In this document: positions 1-8,744 of the stretch, piece after piece
Layout of the letters: the number at the start of each line of letters is the position of its first letter
Numbering within the stretch: the first letter of the stretch is position 1
The notes under the pieces: model-generated
What the model saw: the letters and a program-made list of their open reading frames with translations, nothing else
Databases searched by the model: none
What the model was told of the DNA's origin: nothing
Made by a program: the position numbers and the translations under genes
NCBI GenBank assembly: GCA_030042795.1
Contig: JASHYZ010000486.1
Span: 1-17,110, forward strand
Origin: Terriglobia bacterium
GTDB taxonomy: Bacteria > Acidobacteriota > Terriglobia > UBA7540
Direction of reading: 5' to 3'
Length of the DNA: 17,110 bases

Positions 1-138
1 GATACCGAAATTCGGTTACTGGCCGTCGAGGTGGCGCGCATCCTGGTGAAGGAGAGCCCCAATATCTTCCACGATATCGAGATTGTTGATGAGCCGGACG
101 GGTTGCCGTCCGTCCGCGTACAGCACTCGAAGGTTTAG
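1..138 (+). CDS. C-terminal fragment of an unrecognised protein
   Basis: The frame is open from the first base and ends at TAG (136-138), giving the last 45 residues of a protein that starts outside the window. The fragment is acidic and mixed helix/strand-like: a helical stretch (LLAVEVARILVKES) is followed by a hydrophobic/acidic strand (FHDIEIVDEPDG). I see no known motif and do not assign a function. It reads in the same direction as the cold-shock gene but is separated from it by about 290 bases of structured non-coding DNA, so it is probably a separate transcription unit. The codon use (GC-rich third positions) fits the other genes here, so I think it is a real gene end. Confidence 0.55.
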   Translation, partial: DTEIRLLAVEVARILVKESPNIFHDIEIVDEPDGLPSVRVQHSKV

Positions 139-180
139 CGCGCGGCCGATCCCGGGCTGGTTGGCCTGTGGTTACCGGTG

Positions 181-251
181 CTAAACAGAAGACATTAAGC
201 CGTGCCCTTATGGGCCGCACCATGTGTCATGACTTAATGCGTTCTGTTTAG
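181..251. repeat. 71-bp inverted-repeat element with 19-bp arms
   Basis: The left arm 181-199 (CTAAACAGAAGACATTAAG) is the reverse complement of 233-251 at 17 of 19 positions. The 33-base interior holds a second small hairpin (GTGC at 202-205 with GCAC at 217-220, plus nearby CC/GG pairs). No T-run follows the right arm, so it is not a classical intrinsic terminator. I see no flanking target duplication. It could be the end of the upstream transcript, a small palindromic mobile repeat, or a structured RNA segment. Confidence 0.6.
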
Positions 252-264
252 GAGCGAAAAGTGC

Positions 265-293
265 TAGACGCCCATTCCGGGCTGTGGTATTAT
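265..293 (+). promoter_or_regulatory. Candidate promoter of the cold-shock gene leader
   Basis: TAGACG (265-270; 4 of 6 match to TTGACA) and TATTAT (288-293; 5 of 6 match to TATAAT) are separated by exactly 17 bases. Transcription would start near 300 and give a leader of about 130 nt before the GTG at 430. The call rests only on motif match and spacing. Confidence 0.4.
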
Positions 294-340
294 CTCGGTG
301 CGTTTGTTGCTCTTGTAGGACCTTTGCGTTCGAAGTGAAG

Positions 341-375
341 GGCTGCAAGGTAGCGCTTGCAGCCGTTTTATTTTT
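341..375 (+). terminator. Intrinsic terminator or attenuator inside the cold-shock leader
   Basis: GGCTGCAA (341-348) and TTGCAGCC (357-364) form a perfect 8-bp stem with an 8-base loop, followed at once by a T-rich tract (366-375, TTTTATTTTT). This is the textbook form of a Rho-independent terminator. It lies 55 bases before the GTG start of the cold-shock gene and downstream of its likely promoter, so it acts either as an attenuator or as the 3' end of a short RNA of about 75 nt. An alternative stem, CCTTTGC (321-327) with GCAAGG (345-350) and one bulged T, would break the left arm of the terminator. Confidence 0.7.
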
Positions 376-429
376 AGCCTGAAGGCCGGGAGAACAGACA
401 GTATCAAACTTGAAGGAGTAGAAGTAAAA

Positions 430-642
430 GTGAGTAGCAACAGGGAGCGTGGAACTGTCAAGTGGTTCAATTCTGCCAAGGGATATGGCTTCATCCAGCG
501 TAGCGAGGGTGAAGACGTCTTTGTCCATTACTCAGCCATTCAGGGCGACGGCTATCGCAACCTCCAGGAGGGTGCGTCCGTCGAGTTCGAAGTGGTCAAG
601 GGTCCCAAAGGCTTTCAGGCCGCAAACGTGGTTCAGGTCTAG
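430..642 (+). CDS. Cold-shock protein, CspA family
   Basis: This 70-residue protein is a single cold-shock domain (OB-fold) that binds single-stranded RNA and DNA in the cytoplasm, typically melting RNA structure as a chaperone. Both nucleic-acid motifs are intact: RNP1 KGYGFI at residues 17-22 and RNP2 VFVHY at 30-34, with the family opening GTVKWFN. Length is normal for the family. The start is GTG at 430, preceded by GAAGGAG (412-418); no ATG in this frame lies between that site and the conserved domain. The gene stands alone, with a terminator-like hairpin in its leader and a strong hairpin after its stop, which suggests post-transcriptional control as is common for this family. Which csp paralogue it is cannot be told from sequence alone. 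Confidence 0.97.
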   Translation: MSSNRERGTVKWFNSAKGYGFIQRSEGEDVFVHYSAIQGDGYRNLQEGASVEFEVVKGPKGFQAANVVQV

Positions 643-649
643 TCCTTTA

Positions 650-676
650 GGGAGCCGGACTCACCGTCCGGCTCCC
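650..676 (+). terminator. Strong hairpin after the cold-shock gene
   Basis: GGGAGCCGGAC (650-660) and GTCCGGCTCCC (666-676) form a perfect 11-bp GC-rich stem with the 5-base loop TCACC, starting 8 bases after the stop codon. The sequence after it (TGCGCTTCAACATTT) has no proper T-run, so it may act as a terminator lacking a U-tract or as a 3'-end stabiliser. Confidence 0.65.
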
Positions 677-788
677 TGCGCTTCAACATTTGATCCATTT
701 CCAAGTCACCGCCGCTCGCATTTCCAACCGTAGTGTGGAATTTCCAGGATGCCGGCATTCTGCTGTCATCGCCCAGTCCGCCTGATGG

Positions 789-819
789 TTCGACCCGGAG
801 TAGAGTTCGGCCCTACAAA
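789..819 (+). promoter_or_regulatory. Possible promoter of the SIS gene
   Basis: TTCGAC (789-794) and TACAAA (814-819) lie 19 bases apart, 46 bases before the ATG at 865. Both match sigma-70 consensus only partly and the spacer is long, so this is a weak call. The preceding 677-788 has CATTTCCAA twice (696-704 and 719-727) and a related AATTTCCA near 739, which might be operator half-sites. Confidence 0.25.
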
Positions 820-864
820 TAGGCGCCAGGCGGTGGCCGCCCGGGCGAGTGGAGAATTGCTTCA

Positions 865-1938
865 ATGGACGTGATGTTGGACGAGATTGTCCAGCAACCC
901 GCGGCGCTCGCCGACCTGCGCAAATACTACGAGAGTCCAGGCGCAATTCCTCGCAAAGCCGTTCGGAGCTTGGCCGCTCACTGGCCGCCTACCGTAGTTT
1001 TCACGGGAATGGGCTCGTCGTTGTTTGCAGCTTATCCTGCCCAAGCCTATCTCGCATCCCGCGGCATCCGCGCCGTGGTATGGGAAGCGGCCGAACTTCT
1101 CCATCATCACCTGGGGGTTCTGCGATCCGACACGCTGCTGGTGGCGGTGTCGCAATCCGGCGAGACCGTGGAAGTGACCAAACTCTTGAACCGTTTGCCC
1201 GAAAGGATCGGCGTGGCAGCGGTAGTAAACGTCGAGCGCAGCACGCTGGCGCGCCGCGGCAGCGTCTTGCTTCCCATGATGGCGGGACGGCAAGCCAATG
1301 TAAGCACCAAGACCTACGTTTGCAGCGTGGCCGTGCTGATGTACCTGGCGTTCGCGATCACCAACGAATCCCACCGTCATCTCACCCAGGTTTTGCTCCA
1401 GGCGATTCACGCGCAGGAACGCGTCCTGGAACGGCGTCACCTGGTCATGGCTCCCACGGTTGAGTTCTTCAATCATCCGCCGTATGTGGCCTTGATGTCG
1501 CGCGGTCCCGATCTGGCTTCCGCATTCCAAGGCGCGCTAATGTTGAAAGAAGTTGTCCGGATGGGCGCCGAGCCCATCAGCGCCGCCCAGTTCCGCCACG
1601 GCCCGATTGAGATTGTGAATCCCAATCACCGATACGTCATCTTTGCCCGGCAGCGGCAGCCTGACTCACGGGCAAAACGCGCCACCAATACCGGCCGCCT
1701 GCTGCTTCGCCTCGCCAAAGACATTCAATCCCACGGAGGCAAGGTTCTTCTATTCACTGACCTGCCCTTTCCGGACACGACGAATGTGCGCATGCTAAAG
1801 GTTGAGCCTCTCAAGCTGGGCCTCGGAACCCTGGTTGACACGCTATACATGCAGTTGCTCGCTCACGATGTCGCCGTTCGGGCTGGGCTCGAGCCTGGAA
1901 GGTTTTGGATTGCTGAGGGCGTTACTCGCGTCGAGTAA
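865..1938 (+). CDS. Double-SIS-domain sugar-phosphate isomerase/deaminase-like protein (GlmS C-domain/AgaS type)
   Basis: The 357-residue protein consists of two SIS domains (about 38-165 and 205-340) and resembles the isomerase half of GlmS without its glutaminase domain. Such proteins act on phosphosugars or amino-sugar phosphates in the cytoplasm. Visible signatures are the N-terminal DEIVQQPAAL segment, the phosphate loop GMGSS (48-52), SQSGET (96-101), and LKEV...FRHGP, which keeps residues equivalent to the GlmS catalytic Glu (E229) and ring-opening His (H245). The GlmS C-terminal tail carries a catalytic Lys six residues from the end; here the tail reads EGVTRVE with Gly at that position, so GlmS chemistry is doubtful. 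A deaminase/isomerase of the AgaS/FrlB type is more likely; the substrate is unknown. Start ATG 865 has GGAGA at 851-855. Without a glutaminase domain it should not make glucosamine-6-phosphate from glutamine. Confidence 0.9.
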   Translation: MDVMLDEIVQQPAALADLRKYYESPGAIPRKAVRSLAAHWPPTVVFTGMGSSLFAAYPAQAYLASRGIRAVVWEAAELLHHHLGVLRSDTLLVAVSQSGETVEVTKLLNRLPERIGVAAVVNVERSTLARRGSVLLPMMAGRQANVSTKTYVCSVAVLMYLAFAITNESHRHLTQVLLQAIHAQERVLERRHLVMAPTVEFFNHPPYVALMSRGPDLASAFQGALMLKEVVRMGAEPISAAQFRHGPIEIVNPNHRYVIFARQRQPDSRAKRATNTGRLLLRLAKDIQSHGGKVLLFTDLPFPDTTNVRMLKVEPLKLGLGTLVDTLYMQLLAHDVAVRAGLEPGRFWIAEGVTRVE

Positions 1939-1942
1939 CGCC
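1918..1942 (+). terminator. Hairpin spanning the SIS gene stop codon
   Basis: GGCGTTACTCG (1918-1928) and CGAGTAACGCC (1932-1942) form a perfect 11-bp stem with the 3-base loop CGT; the TAA stop (1936-1938) lies inside the right arm. A short T-stretch follows (CCTTTTGG, about 1948-1955). It probably terminates the SIS transcript and separates it from the DUF2911 gene. Confidence 0.55.
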
Positions 1943-2054
1943 GATAACCTTTTGGCGATACGCAGCGTCATAAGCACTCGCTGCTCCCACGACGCTGAGG
2001 TTGAGACTGCCGGCCTGCCGGCTTGACACTGAAAGCTGCAGTCGGTGCAGCGAA

Positions 2055-2076
2055 TCTTCGCGCCCGGGCGCGAAGA
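2055..2076. promoter_or_regulatory. Perfect 22-bp palindrome upstream of the DUF2911 gene
   Basis: Bases 2055-2076 read identically on both strands (half-site TCTTCGCGCCC). The palindrome ends 32 bases before the ATG at 2109 and just ahead of the Shine-Dalgarno sequence AAGAGGAGG (2094-2102). It may be an operator for a dimeric regulator or, in RNA, a GC-rich stem close to the ribosome site. A TTGACA at 2023-2028 could be a -35 box, but I find no acceptable -10 at 16-18 bases from it. Confidence 0.5.
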
Positions 2077-2108
2077 GGTGGAATCACGCCATCAAGAGGA
2101 GGCAGAAA

Positions 2109-2720
2109 ATGAGAGCGAGAATTTTGACCGGTGTCGCCGCATTGCTGATCGCCACTTCGTTGCACGCCCGGCAGAATCAGAAGATCGAGGTCGAAGGTGG
2201 CGATGTCGATGATCGCGGCTCGGCCCGCGTCCTCTACTGGAACGACTCGGCGCATGCTGCTGCCGGACAGTTCGCCATCAATTACGGCCGGCCGGTTTGG
2301 CGCAAGGAATACGAAGACTCCGCTAAGTTTGACTCCATGACTAAGGGCAAAGTCTGGCGGATGGGAAGCAACTATTGGTCGAACCTCTATACGGATGTTC
2401 CGCTCACGATTGCAGGAACCGCCGTGGCTCCGGGCCTGTATTTCCTGGGCCTTCAGCGATCAGCCGACGGCTCCTCGTGGAGCCTGGCGTTTATTGATCC
2501 GGTCAAGGTCCGAAAGGCTCGCATCGATGCCTTTCAGATCAGCAAGGCCAAGGTGGAATTCACGGCGCCGATGAGTATCGAGCCTGCCACTTCGGAAGCC
2601 GTCGAAAAGCTCACCCTCACCGTGACCCATCCGGAGAATGACATTCACAACGCCACTCTCAAAGTAGCGTGGGGACACCTCGCGCTCACAGCTCCCATCA
2701 AGGTTAGGGCCGGCGACTAA
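2109..2720 (+). CDS. Secreted DUF2911 family protein
   Basis: The protein has 203 residues and a clear N-terminal signal peptide (positive MRAR, then the hydrophobic core ILTGVAALLIATSL, likely cleavage near residues 20-22), so it is exported. The mature part matches what I know of DUF2911: the INYGRPVWR strand, then GKVWRMGSN (family form GKxWRTGAN), then the DVPLTIAGTAVAPGLYFL segment. The family is common in Acidobacteria and Bacteroidetes and has no established biochemical role. The usual Thr of the WRTGAN motif is Met here and the following residues (YWSNLY) differ from the common EATT form, so this is a divergent member. ATG 2109 is chosen over in-frame upstream codons because it directly follows AAGAGGAGG and starts a proper signal peptide. 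It follows the SIS gene but is separated from it by a terminator-like hairpin. Confidence 0.85.
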   Translation: MRARILTGVAALLIATSLHARQNQKIEVEGGDVDDRGSARVLYWNDSAHAAAGQFAINYGRPVWRKEYEDSAKFDSMTKGKVWRMGSNYWSNLYTDVPLTIAGTAVAPGLYFLGLQRSADGSSWSLAFIDPVKVRKARIDAFQISKAKVEFTAPMSIEPATSEAVEKLTLTVTHPENDIHNATLKVAWGHLALTAPIKVRAGD

Positions 2721-2798
2721 GCGCGCCGAACGCCGAGATGACTCAAGGCGGCTTCGCGACGTGGCGGCCCGAACTCGATTATCCATGATCCTGCCCGC

Positions 2799-4541
<1,743 letters not shown>

Positions 4542-4560
4542 AAGTTCGCGGCTTAAGTTA

Positions 4561-4733
4561 GCTCCGAAGGAGCGGCATAACTTAGCCCACGGCGCCAGCC
4601 GTGGGGTCAGAGGGCGCTCTCCTTTTCCTCTTTCCCTCTCCCGTCCTCGCGGGAGGCGGGTGTCGAAGGCGGGGTGAGGACGCTCCAGCCCAGAGCTCGC
4701 GCCCTGGGCTACAATATGCCGCCCGTTCAGGGC
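4561..4733. repeat. Cluster of GC-rich intergenic hairpin repeats
   Basis: Five short inverted repeats follow one another: GCTCC/GGAGC (4561-4573), CCCACGGC/GCCGTGGG (4586-4605), CTCCCG/CGGGAG (4638-4655), AGCCCAG/CTGGGCT (4687-4710) and GCCC/GGGC (4721-4733). Phrases such as 'CTTAGCCCACGGC..GCCGTGGG' and 'AGCCCAG..CTGGGCTACAATATGCCG' are, as far as I recall, typical intergenic repeats of Acidobacteriota genomes. They fill the gap between the cytochrome and CRTAC1 genes. Confidence 0.6.
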
Positions 4734-4777
4734 TTTAGAGAGCGCAGTCCCACGAATAAGCCGTTGGCGCTTGAGGA

Positions 4778-7700
4778 TCACTTGGACGCCGGTCCTGCCG
4801 CAACCCATGCGGCTTCAGAAACACGCGGTTCATGCCGGCCGGCCGGCGAGCCTAAGCTCTTGGTTGCTGCCGTACTTACGTGCACGCCCGGCCTCAGCTC
4901 CCGTCGTTCGGCATACTGCGCCCGGCCTTTTGGCCGCTCCAGGGCTTCCGAGACGTGTTCGTGGATGGGCTGTGCCTCGTTGTTATCATCGGGGTGAGCG
5001 AGTTTGAAGGGCCCGGTAATGGCCTGCGCAGCTTCGTTCGCCTTGAAGCGCATGTAGAGCTTCTCTTCCCGTGAAGCCAGTGCGTCCTCATTAAGGCCGC
5101 GGTAACAAAGCATCAGGTTGTAGTGGGCTTCCAAATCCTCGGGGTCAATGCTCAAGGTGTGATTATACTCCGCCACGGCTTGGTTGTATTTGCGCTGTAG
5201 GAACAGCATGCGTCCCATCTGATTGCGGTTCACACGATCTCTCGGGTAGCGCGCAGCCGCCAGGGCGAATTGTTGATACGCGGCGGAGTAGTCGCCGTCC
5301 GCCTTCAAGGTGAGACCGCTGAAGTAATGGGCGCTGGCAAGGTCAGGATTCAGCCGGAGAGCTTGCGCGAGCAGCGGTTTCGCCGCAACCGTGTTGCCTT
5401 CCTGAATTCGCGCCCGCGCCACATTCACCCAGCCGTCAGCGTAATCGGGTCGAATCCTGGTGACGGTTTCGAAGGCGCGCTCGGCCCCTTTCAGATCGCC
5501 TTGCAGCAGCAACCCGATGCCGTAGTCGTTCCAGCGTTCCCAGTCGTGCCCGTCGAGGGCAATGGACTCCTCAAACTCAGACTGCCGTTTGGCCGAGGCG
5601 ATCACCGGAACTGTCTTCGTATCTTGAGCGATCACCACGATGGGAACGTCAGGGATCCCTTTGATGCGCTCCGAGTCGTCCGCCGTCGAACCTGTAAACA
5701 GCCATTTGCCGTCGTCGTAGCTCCGAGTAACGTCAGGGTTAGGGTTTGCAGGATCGCGCACGCCGGCAAACGCCCATTGCGTGTTCCACCAACTGAATTT
5801 GCGATAATTCAGCTTGGCCGTCAGAGTAATGTGATCGCCTACGTGGCGCGGGACTGTCAGCCGGAAGTGAACCGTATCGGCGGCGCCGGGCGGAATCAGG
5901 CGAGCATAGACCGTCGCTCGGGTCGACCAGGCGTTGCGTTTGTTGATTACGTTGCCGTGCTCGTCAATCTGCAAGGACTTGTAGAAGTGCGCTCCGGGGT
6001 CCACCGGACCCTTACCGTTATCAGCCGCCTCGCCGCTCCAGAAGATCACGTTGCCGCTGCTATCTTTCGCCTGTAGCTCCACCCAGCAGTCAAAGGCGTC
6101 CACGGTGCCGCCCGGGAAGAAATGACCCAGCTTGCGCGTGCGCACCACCACTTCAACGCGCGCGGTCTGGCCGGGATGGAGTTCAGCCGGCGCCCGTCCC
6201 AGCGGTGCCATCAGCTTCGCGGGCGCGGCGCTGGTGGCCACAGCGGCCGAGAGTCCTTGGGACGATTCCTCGCCCACGGCGAAGCTGCTGTTCAGTTGGG
6301 GCCCTTCGCCCGCAGTGGTGCGGCGCATTATCGCAGCGCCTTCCGCAGGCTCTTCGGCCAGCGCGAAGATATCGACGCTGAGAGCGCCCTTCAGGAATTT
6401 CTCGACATCCGCCACCTGCGTCTCATCGCCGTACGAAGTAGGCACGGCGGTGTTGGCGGCTGCAAAGCGATGCGAATGTACCATGCCGTTGATGTTCCCG
6501 AAATCCTTGGAAGGAACCAGCGGCATGTGGCAATCAACGCACATCTGCGGCTTCGGCGGATAGTAGAAGGACCTCGCGCCCAAGCCTGAGACGCCGCTCG
6601 CCTGCCAGTTGTCATAATCGTCAAAGCCTCGAAGCCAGCGATAGTGGTTCACCGGAAAATCCAGATGGACCTTGTGGCAGGCCGAGCAGAACTCGGGCAC
6701 CTGCGCCCGGGCACGATGGAACGGCTTGAGGAAGGCAAAGCGATGGGGCTTGGGATCAAGCCTCACGTCGTAATCGTGGAGGAAGCGCAGGAACGGGTTC
6801 TTACTTTCCGCCAGCTCGGCCAGTTTCGGGTACTCAAAGGTGATGCCTCCCTGGCCCATTGTGCTATCCACGTGAACGATAGCGTGGCACGACATGCAGC
6901 CCAGGCCGTTTTGGCCGGCGGGTGTATGTTCGATTTCGCGGATGGGAAATCTCTGCATCTTGCCAGCGATCGAAAGGGCGTGGTCATGGCAGCCGCCGCA
7001 CCACAGCGACGGCTTGATGCCGATAGTGTCCTGCATGTACTCGACGGCCTTGCGGTACCACTGGTTGTTGAACGACGCGAAGTGGTGCATGGAGCTTTCC
7101 CACTGGTCGTAGATGTCTGGGTGGCAGCGGCGGCAGGACTCCGAATTCATGAAGAATGTGGAGAGAATGGGCCGCCCATCGGAAGTTCGGGCCGAGCTTG
7201 GAAACATCAGGCTCGAGGCCCCGCCCCCTTCCTCATCCATTGAGAGCGGGGGAATGGATGGATTGCGGATGATGTACTCGGAATTAGGAAAATAATGCTG
7301 CCAGCCAGCAGCCGCCAAGTAGAACACCAGCGCCCCGAACATCACGCCGGCGCACCAGCGCCACGCGCGCGCCTGCAATTGCCAATTCCCGGCTTCCAAC
7401 TCTGGCGGCCCTTTCGCCAGCTTCGCCTCCGCCTTGGAAATCTCTAGCTCAAAATCCGATGGGCGCCCGCCGGCGCTGGCGGCTTCGGCCTTGACTGCGG
7501 AGTCTGATTCCGAGGCCGATTTCGAAGCTAATCTGGCACGCGACTTGAAAGCTCGAATTTCAAATTCCGGATTTCCGCCACCCGGCCTGACAAACGCCGG
7601 CGCCGTACCAGAAACCGGCGCCACGCTTGCAGCTCCCGCTTCCGCCCCCGTCGCTACAGCGGCTGTCGGAACTGCCGGTGCGGCGCCCTGCTCGGCCGCC

Positions 7701-8197
7701 GCCGTGGCACCGGCCGTTCCTGTACCCGGCTGGCTGGCAACCTCCGCTCCCCTGCCCGTCTGGGCTTCTGCCTCCCGTTCGCGGTTCCAGGCCTGCGCCA
7801 CGCGCAGGGTGAAGTGCAGCAGCAAGAAGAAGAGTCCGCCGATCGCGCACCCCACGTGAAGATACAGTTCCTCACTGTGAGGGCGCGTCATGCCGGCGAT
7901 AGCCAGATACACCCCAAACACAGCGGCGCCAGCGAGCAGAGTGAGCGCCAGGGCAGCCGTCCTGGTGGCAAAGTATCTCCGGTGGCGAACCACAAAAGCC
8001 ACTAAGAGAATTCCCACCAGAAGACCCAGGAAGGGGTGCGCCAAATCGTTGGAGACGTAAAAAATATTGGGACTGCTGAAGGCAGCGACGTACGCGCTAT
8101 TCGCCACCAGAAGAAGGCCCAAGACAATCAGCCATTTTCCGAGGGGAAAAGACGAACTCGAGGGACGGTCGTCGTTCACGGCAAGCTCTGGGGCCAA
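4778..8197 (-). CDS. Membrane-anchored pentaheme cytochrome c with TPR domain
   Basis: The 1139-residue protein probably transfers electrons at the outer face of the cytoplasmic membrane. Order of parts: four hydrophobic segments (about 21-40, 55-71, 80-101, 111-132); an Ala/Pro/Gly-rich linker (about 145-205); a charged stretch (210-280); a fifth hydrophobic segment (281-299); five heme-c motifs CXXCH at 355, 400, 434, 504 and 553; a region with HFFPGGTVDAFDCWVEL (about 692-708) that looks like the beta-sandwich seen in cytochrome c554-like proteins; and about four TPR units (885-1040). Extra His residues (MHH at 370-372, HSHRF at 574-578) could be distal heme ligands. The start is TTG 8197; GTG 8179 is an in-frame alternative, and neither has a good Shine-Dalgarno sequence. 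The basic last 50 residues run into repeat-rich DNA. The neighbour downstream is the CRTAC1-like gene. The electron donor and acceptor are unknown. Confidence 0.88.
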   Translation of the reverse strand: MAPELAVNDDRPSSSSFPLGKWLIVLGLLLVANSAYVAAFSSPNIFYVSNDLAHPFLGLLVGILLVAFVVRHRRYFATRTAALALTLLAGAAVFGVYLAIAGMTRPHSEELYLHVGCAIGGLFFLLLHFTLRVAQAWNREREAEAQTGRGAEVASQPGTGTAGATAAAEQGAAPAVPTAAVATGAEAGAASVAPVSGTAPAFVRPGGGNPEFEIRAFKSRARLASKSASESDSAVKAEAASAGGRPSDFELEISKAEAKLAKGPPELEAGNWQLQARAWRWCAGVMFGALVFYLAAAGWQHYFPNSEYIIRNPSIPPLSMDEEGGGASSLMFPSSARTSDGRPILSTFFMNSESCRRCHPDIYDQWESSMHHFASFNNQWYRKAVEYMQDTIGIKPSLWCGGCHDHALSIAGKMQRFPIREIEHTPAGQNGLGCMSCHAIVHVDSTMGQGGITFEYPKLAELAESKNPFLRFLHDYDVRLDPKPHRFAFLKPFHRARAQVPEFCSACHKVHLDFPVNHYRWLRGFDDYDNWQASGVSGLGARSFYYPPKPQMCVDCHMPLVPSKDFGNINGMVHSHRFAAANTAVPTSYGDETQVADVEKFLKGALSVDIFALAEEPAEGAAIMRRTTAGEGPQLNSSFAVGEESSQGLSAAVATSAAPAKLMAPLGRAPAELHPGQTARVEVVVRTRKLGHFFPGGTVDAFDCWVELQAKDSSGNVIFWSGEAADNGKGPVDPGAHFYKSLQIDEHGNVINKRNAWSTRATVYARLIPPGAADTVHFRLTVPRHVGDHITLTAKLNYRKFSWWNTQWAFAGVRDPANPNPDVTRSYDDGKWLFTGSTADDSERIKGIPDVPIVVIAQDTKTVPVIASAKRQSEFEESIALDGHDWERWNDYGIGLLLQGDLKGAERAFETVTRIRPDYADGWVNVARARIQEGNTVAAKPLLAQALRLNPDLASAHYFSGLTLKADGDYSAAYQQFALAAARYPRDRVNRNQMGRMLFLQRKYNQAVAEYNHTLSIDPEDLEAHYNLMLCYRGLNEDALASREEKLYMRFKANEAAQAITGPFKLAHPDDNNEAQPIHEHVSEALERPKGRAQYAERRELRPGVHVSTAATKSLGSPAGRHEPRVSEAAWVAAGPASK

Positions 8198-8223
8198 TTC
8201 TCGCTACAGCTTCTAATAAAGGA

Positions 8224-8252
8224 AGACAACGCGACTCATGTATCAGTGTCAA
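8224..8252 (-). promoter_or_regulatory. Possible promoter of the cytochrome gene
   Basis: On the minus strand a perfect TTGACA (8252-8247) is followed after 17 bases by TTGTCT (8229-8224), a poor -10. It would start transcription about 20 bases before the TTG start at 8197. The -35 and the position are good; the -10 is weak. Confidence 0.3.
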
Positions 8253-8394
8253 CCCTGATGTCGCGAAGGCGTACTCGTCTTCCAGGCCAGGGTGCCATCT
8301 TAATCCAAATCGGAAGCGTGGGAGCGATCCTAATCAATCTAAATCCGTCAGCTAGTCTCTTCATGCTACCAGGGTTGAATCCGCTGCGCTGAAG

Positions 8395-8659
8395 GCGCTT
8401 GAAGCGCGGCAGTTTTGGAGTGTGGTAGCCCTTCGCTTCACTCAAGGGCAGGCTGGTTACCGCTTTCTCTTAGGCCAGCCCGCTGGCCGCACCGCCATTC
8501 GGATTGCACTGAAAATGACACCCCGGCATCCGGGGCGGCGGGCAAGCTAGCCGAACCAAAGCGAAAGCGCCATTTACCGAGCCTTCCTTGCCATAGCCCG
8601 TTCCATCTCCATATAACATCGACTGCGAGGCCTCCAATCTTAGTGCGCTGCGAAGCGCA
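8395..8659. repeat. Hairpin-dense non-coding DNA in the divergent spacer
   Basis: I find no convincing gene in 8198-8660. It holds several inverted repeats: GCCCTT/AAGGGC (8429-8450), GGCCAGC/GCTGGCC (8473-8488, 2-base loop), CCCCGG/CCGGGG (8521-8535) and TGCGCT/AGCGCA closed by a GCGA tetraloop (8644-8659). A near-palindromic GCGCTTGAAGCGC lies at 8396-8408. The open frames on the minus strand (for example 8438-8842) have no domain, no Shine-Dalgarno site and unusual composition. The stretch looks like decayed or repeat-derived intergenic DNA. Confidence 0.45.
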
Positions 8660-8666
8660 GGAGTAG

Positions 8667-8696
8667 TTGACACGGGGGCAGGAGCAGTCGGATAAC
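8667..8696 (+). promoter_or_regulatory. Candidate distal promoter of the MetE-like gene
   Basis: A perfect TTGACA (8667-8672) is followed after 18 bases by GATAAC (8691-8696; 4 of 6 match to TATAAT). Transcription from near 8703 would run through the structured element at 8745-8836 into the gene at 8940, giving a leader of about 235 nt. Confidence 0.4.
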
Positions 8697-8744
8697 TTGA
8701 CCAGATAGCCAATTGAATGAATTAGCGACTCCATCGAGAGCGGC

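Noticed and set aside
2023..2051. Sigma-70 promoter starting at TTGACA 2023-2028.
   Set aside because: No acceptable -10 lies 16-18 bases downstream (TGCAGC).
8236..8445. A 69-codon minus-strand frame upstream of the cytochrome gene.
   Set aside because: It is not supported by a ribosome site or known motif and its text resembles intergenic repeat sequence.
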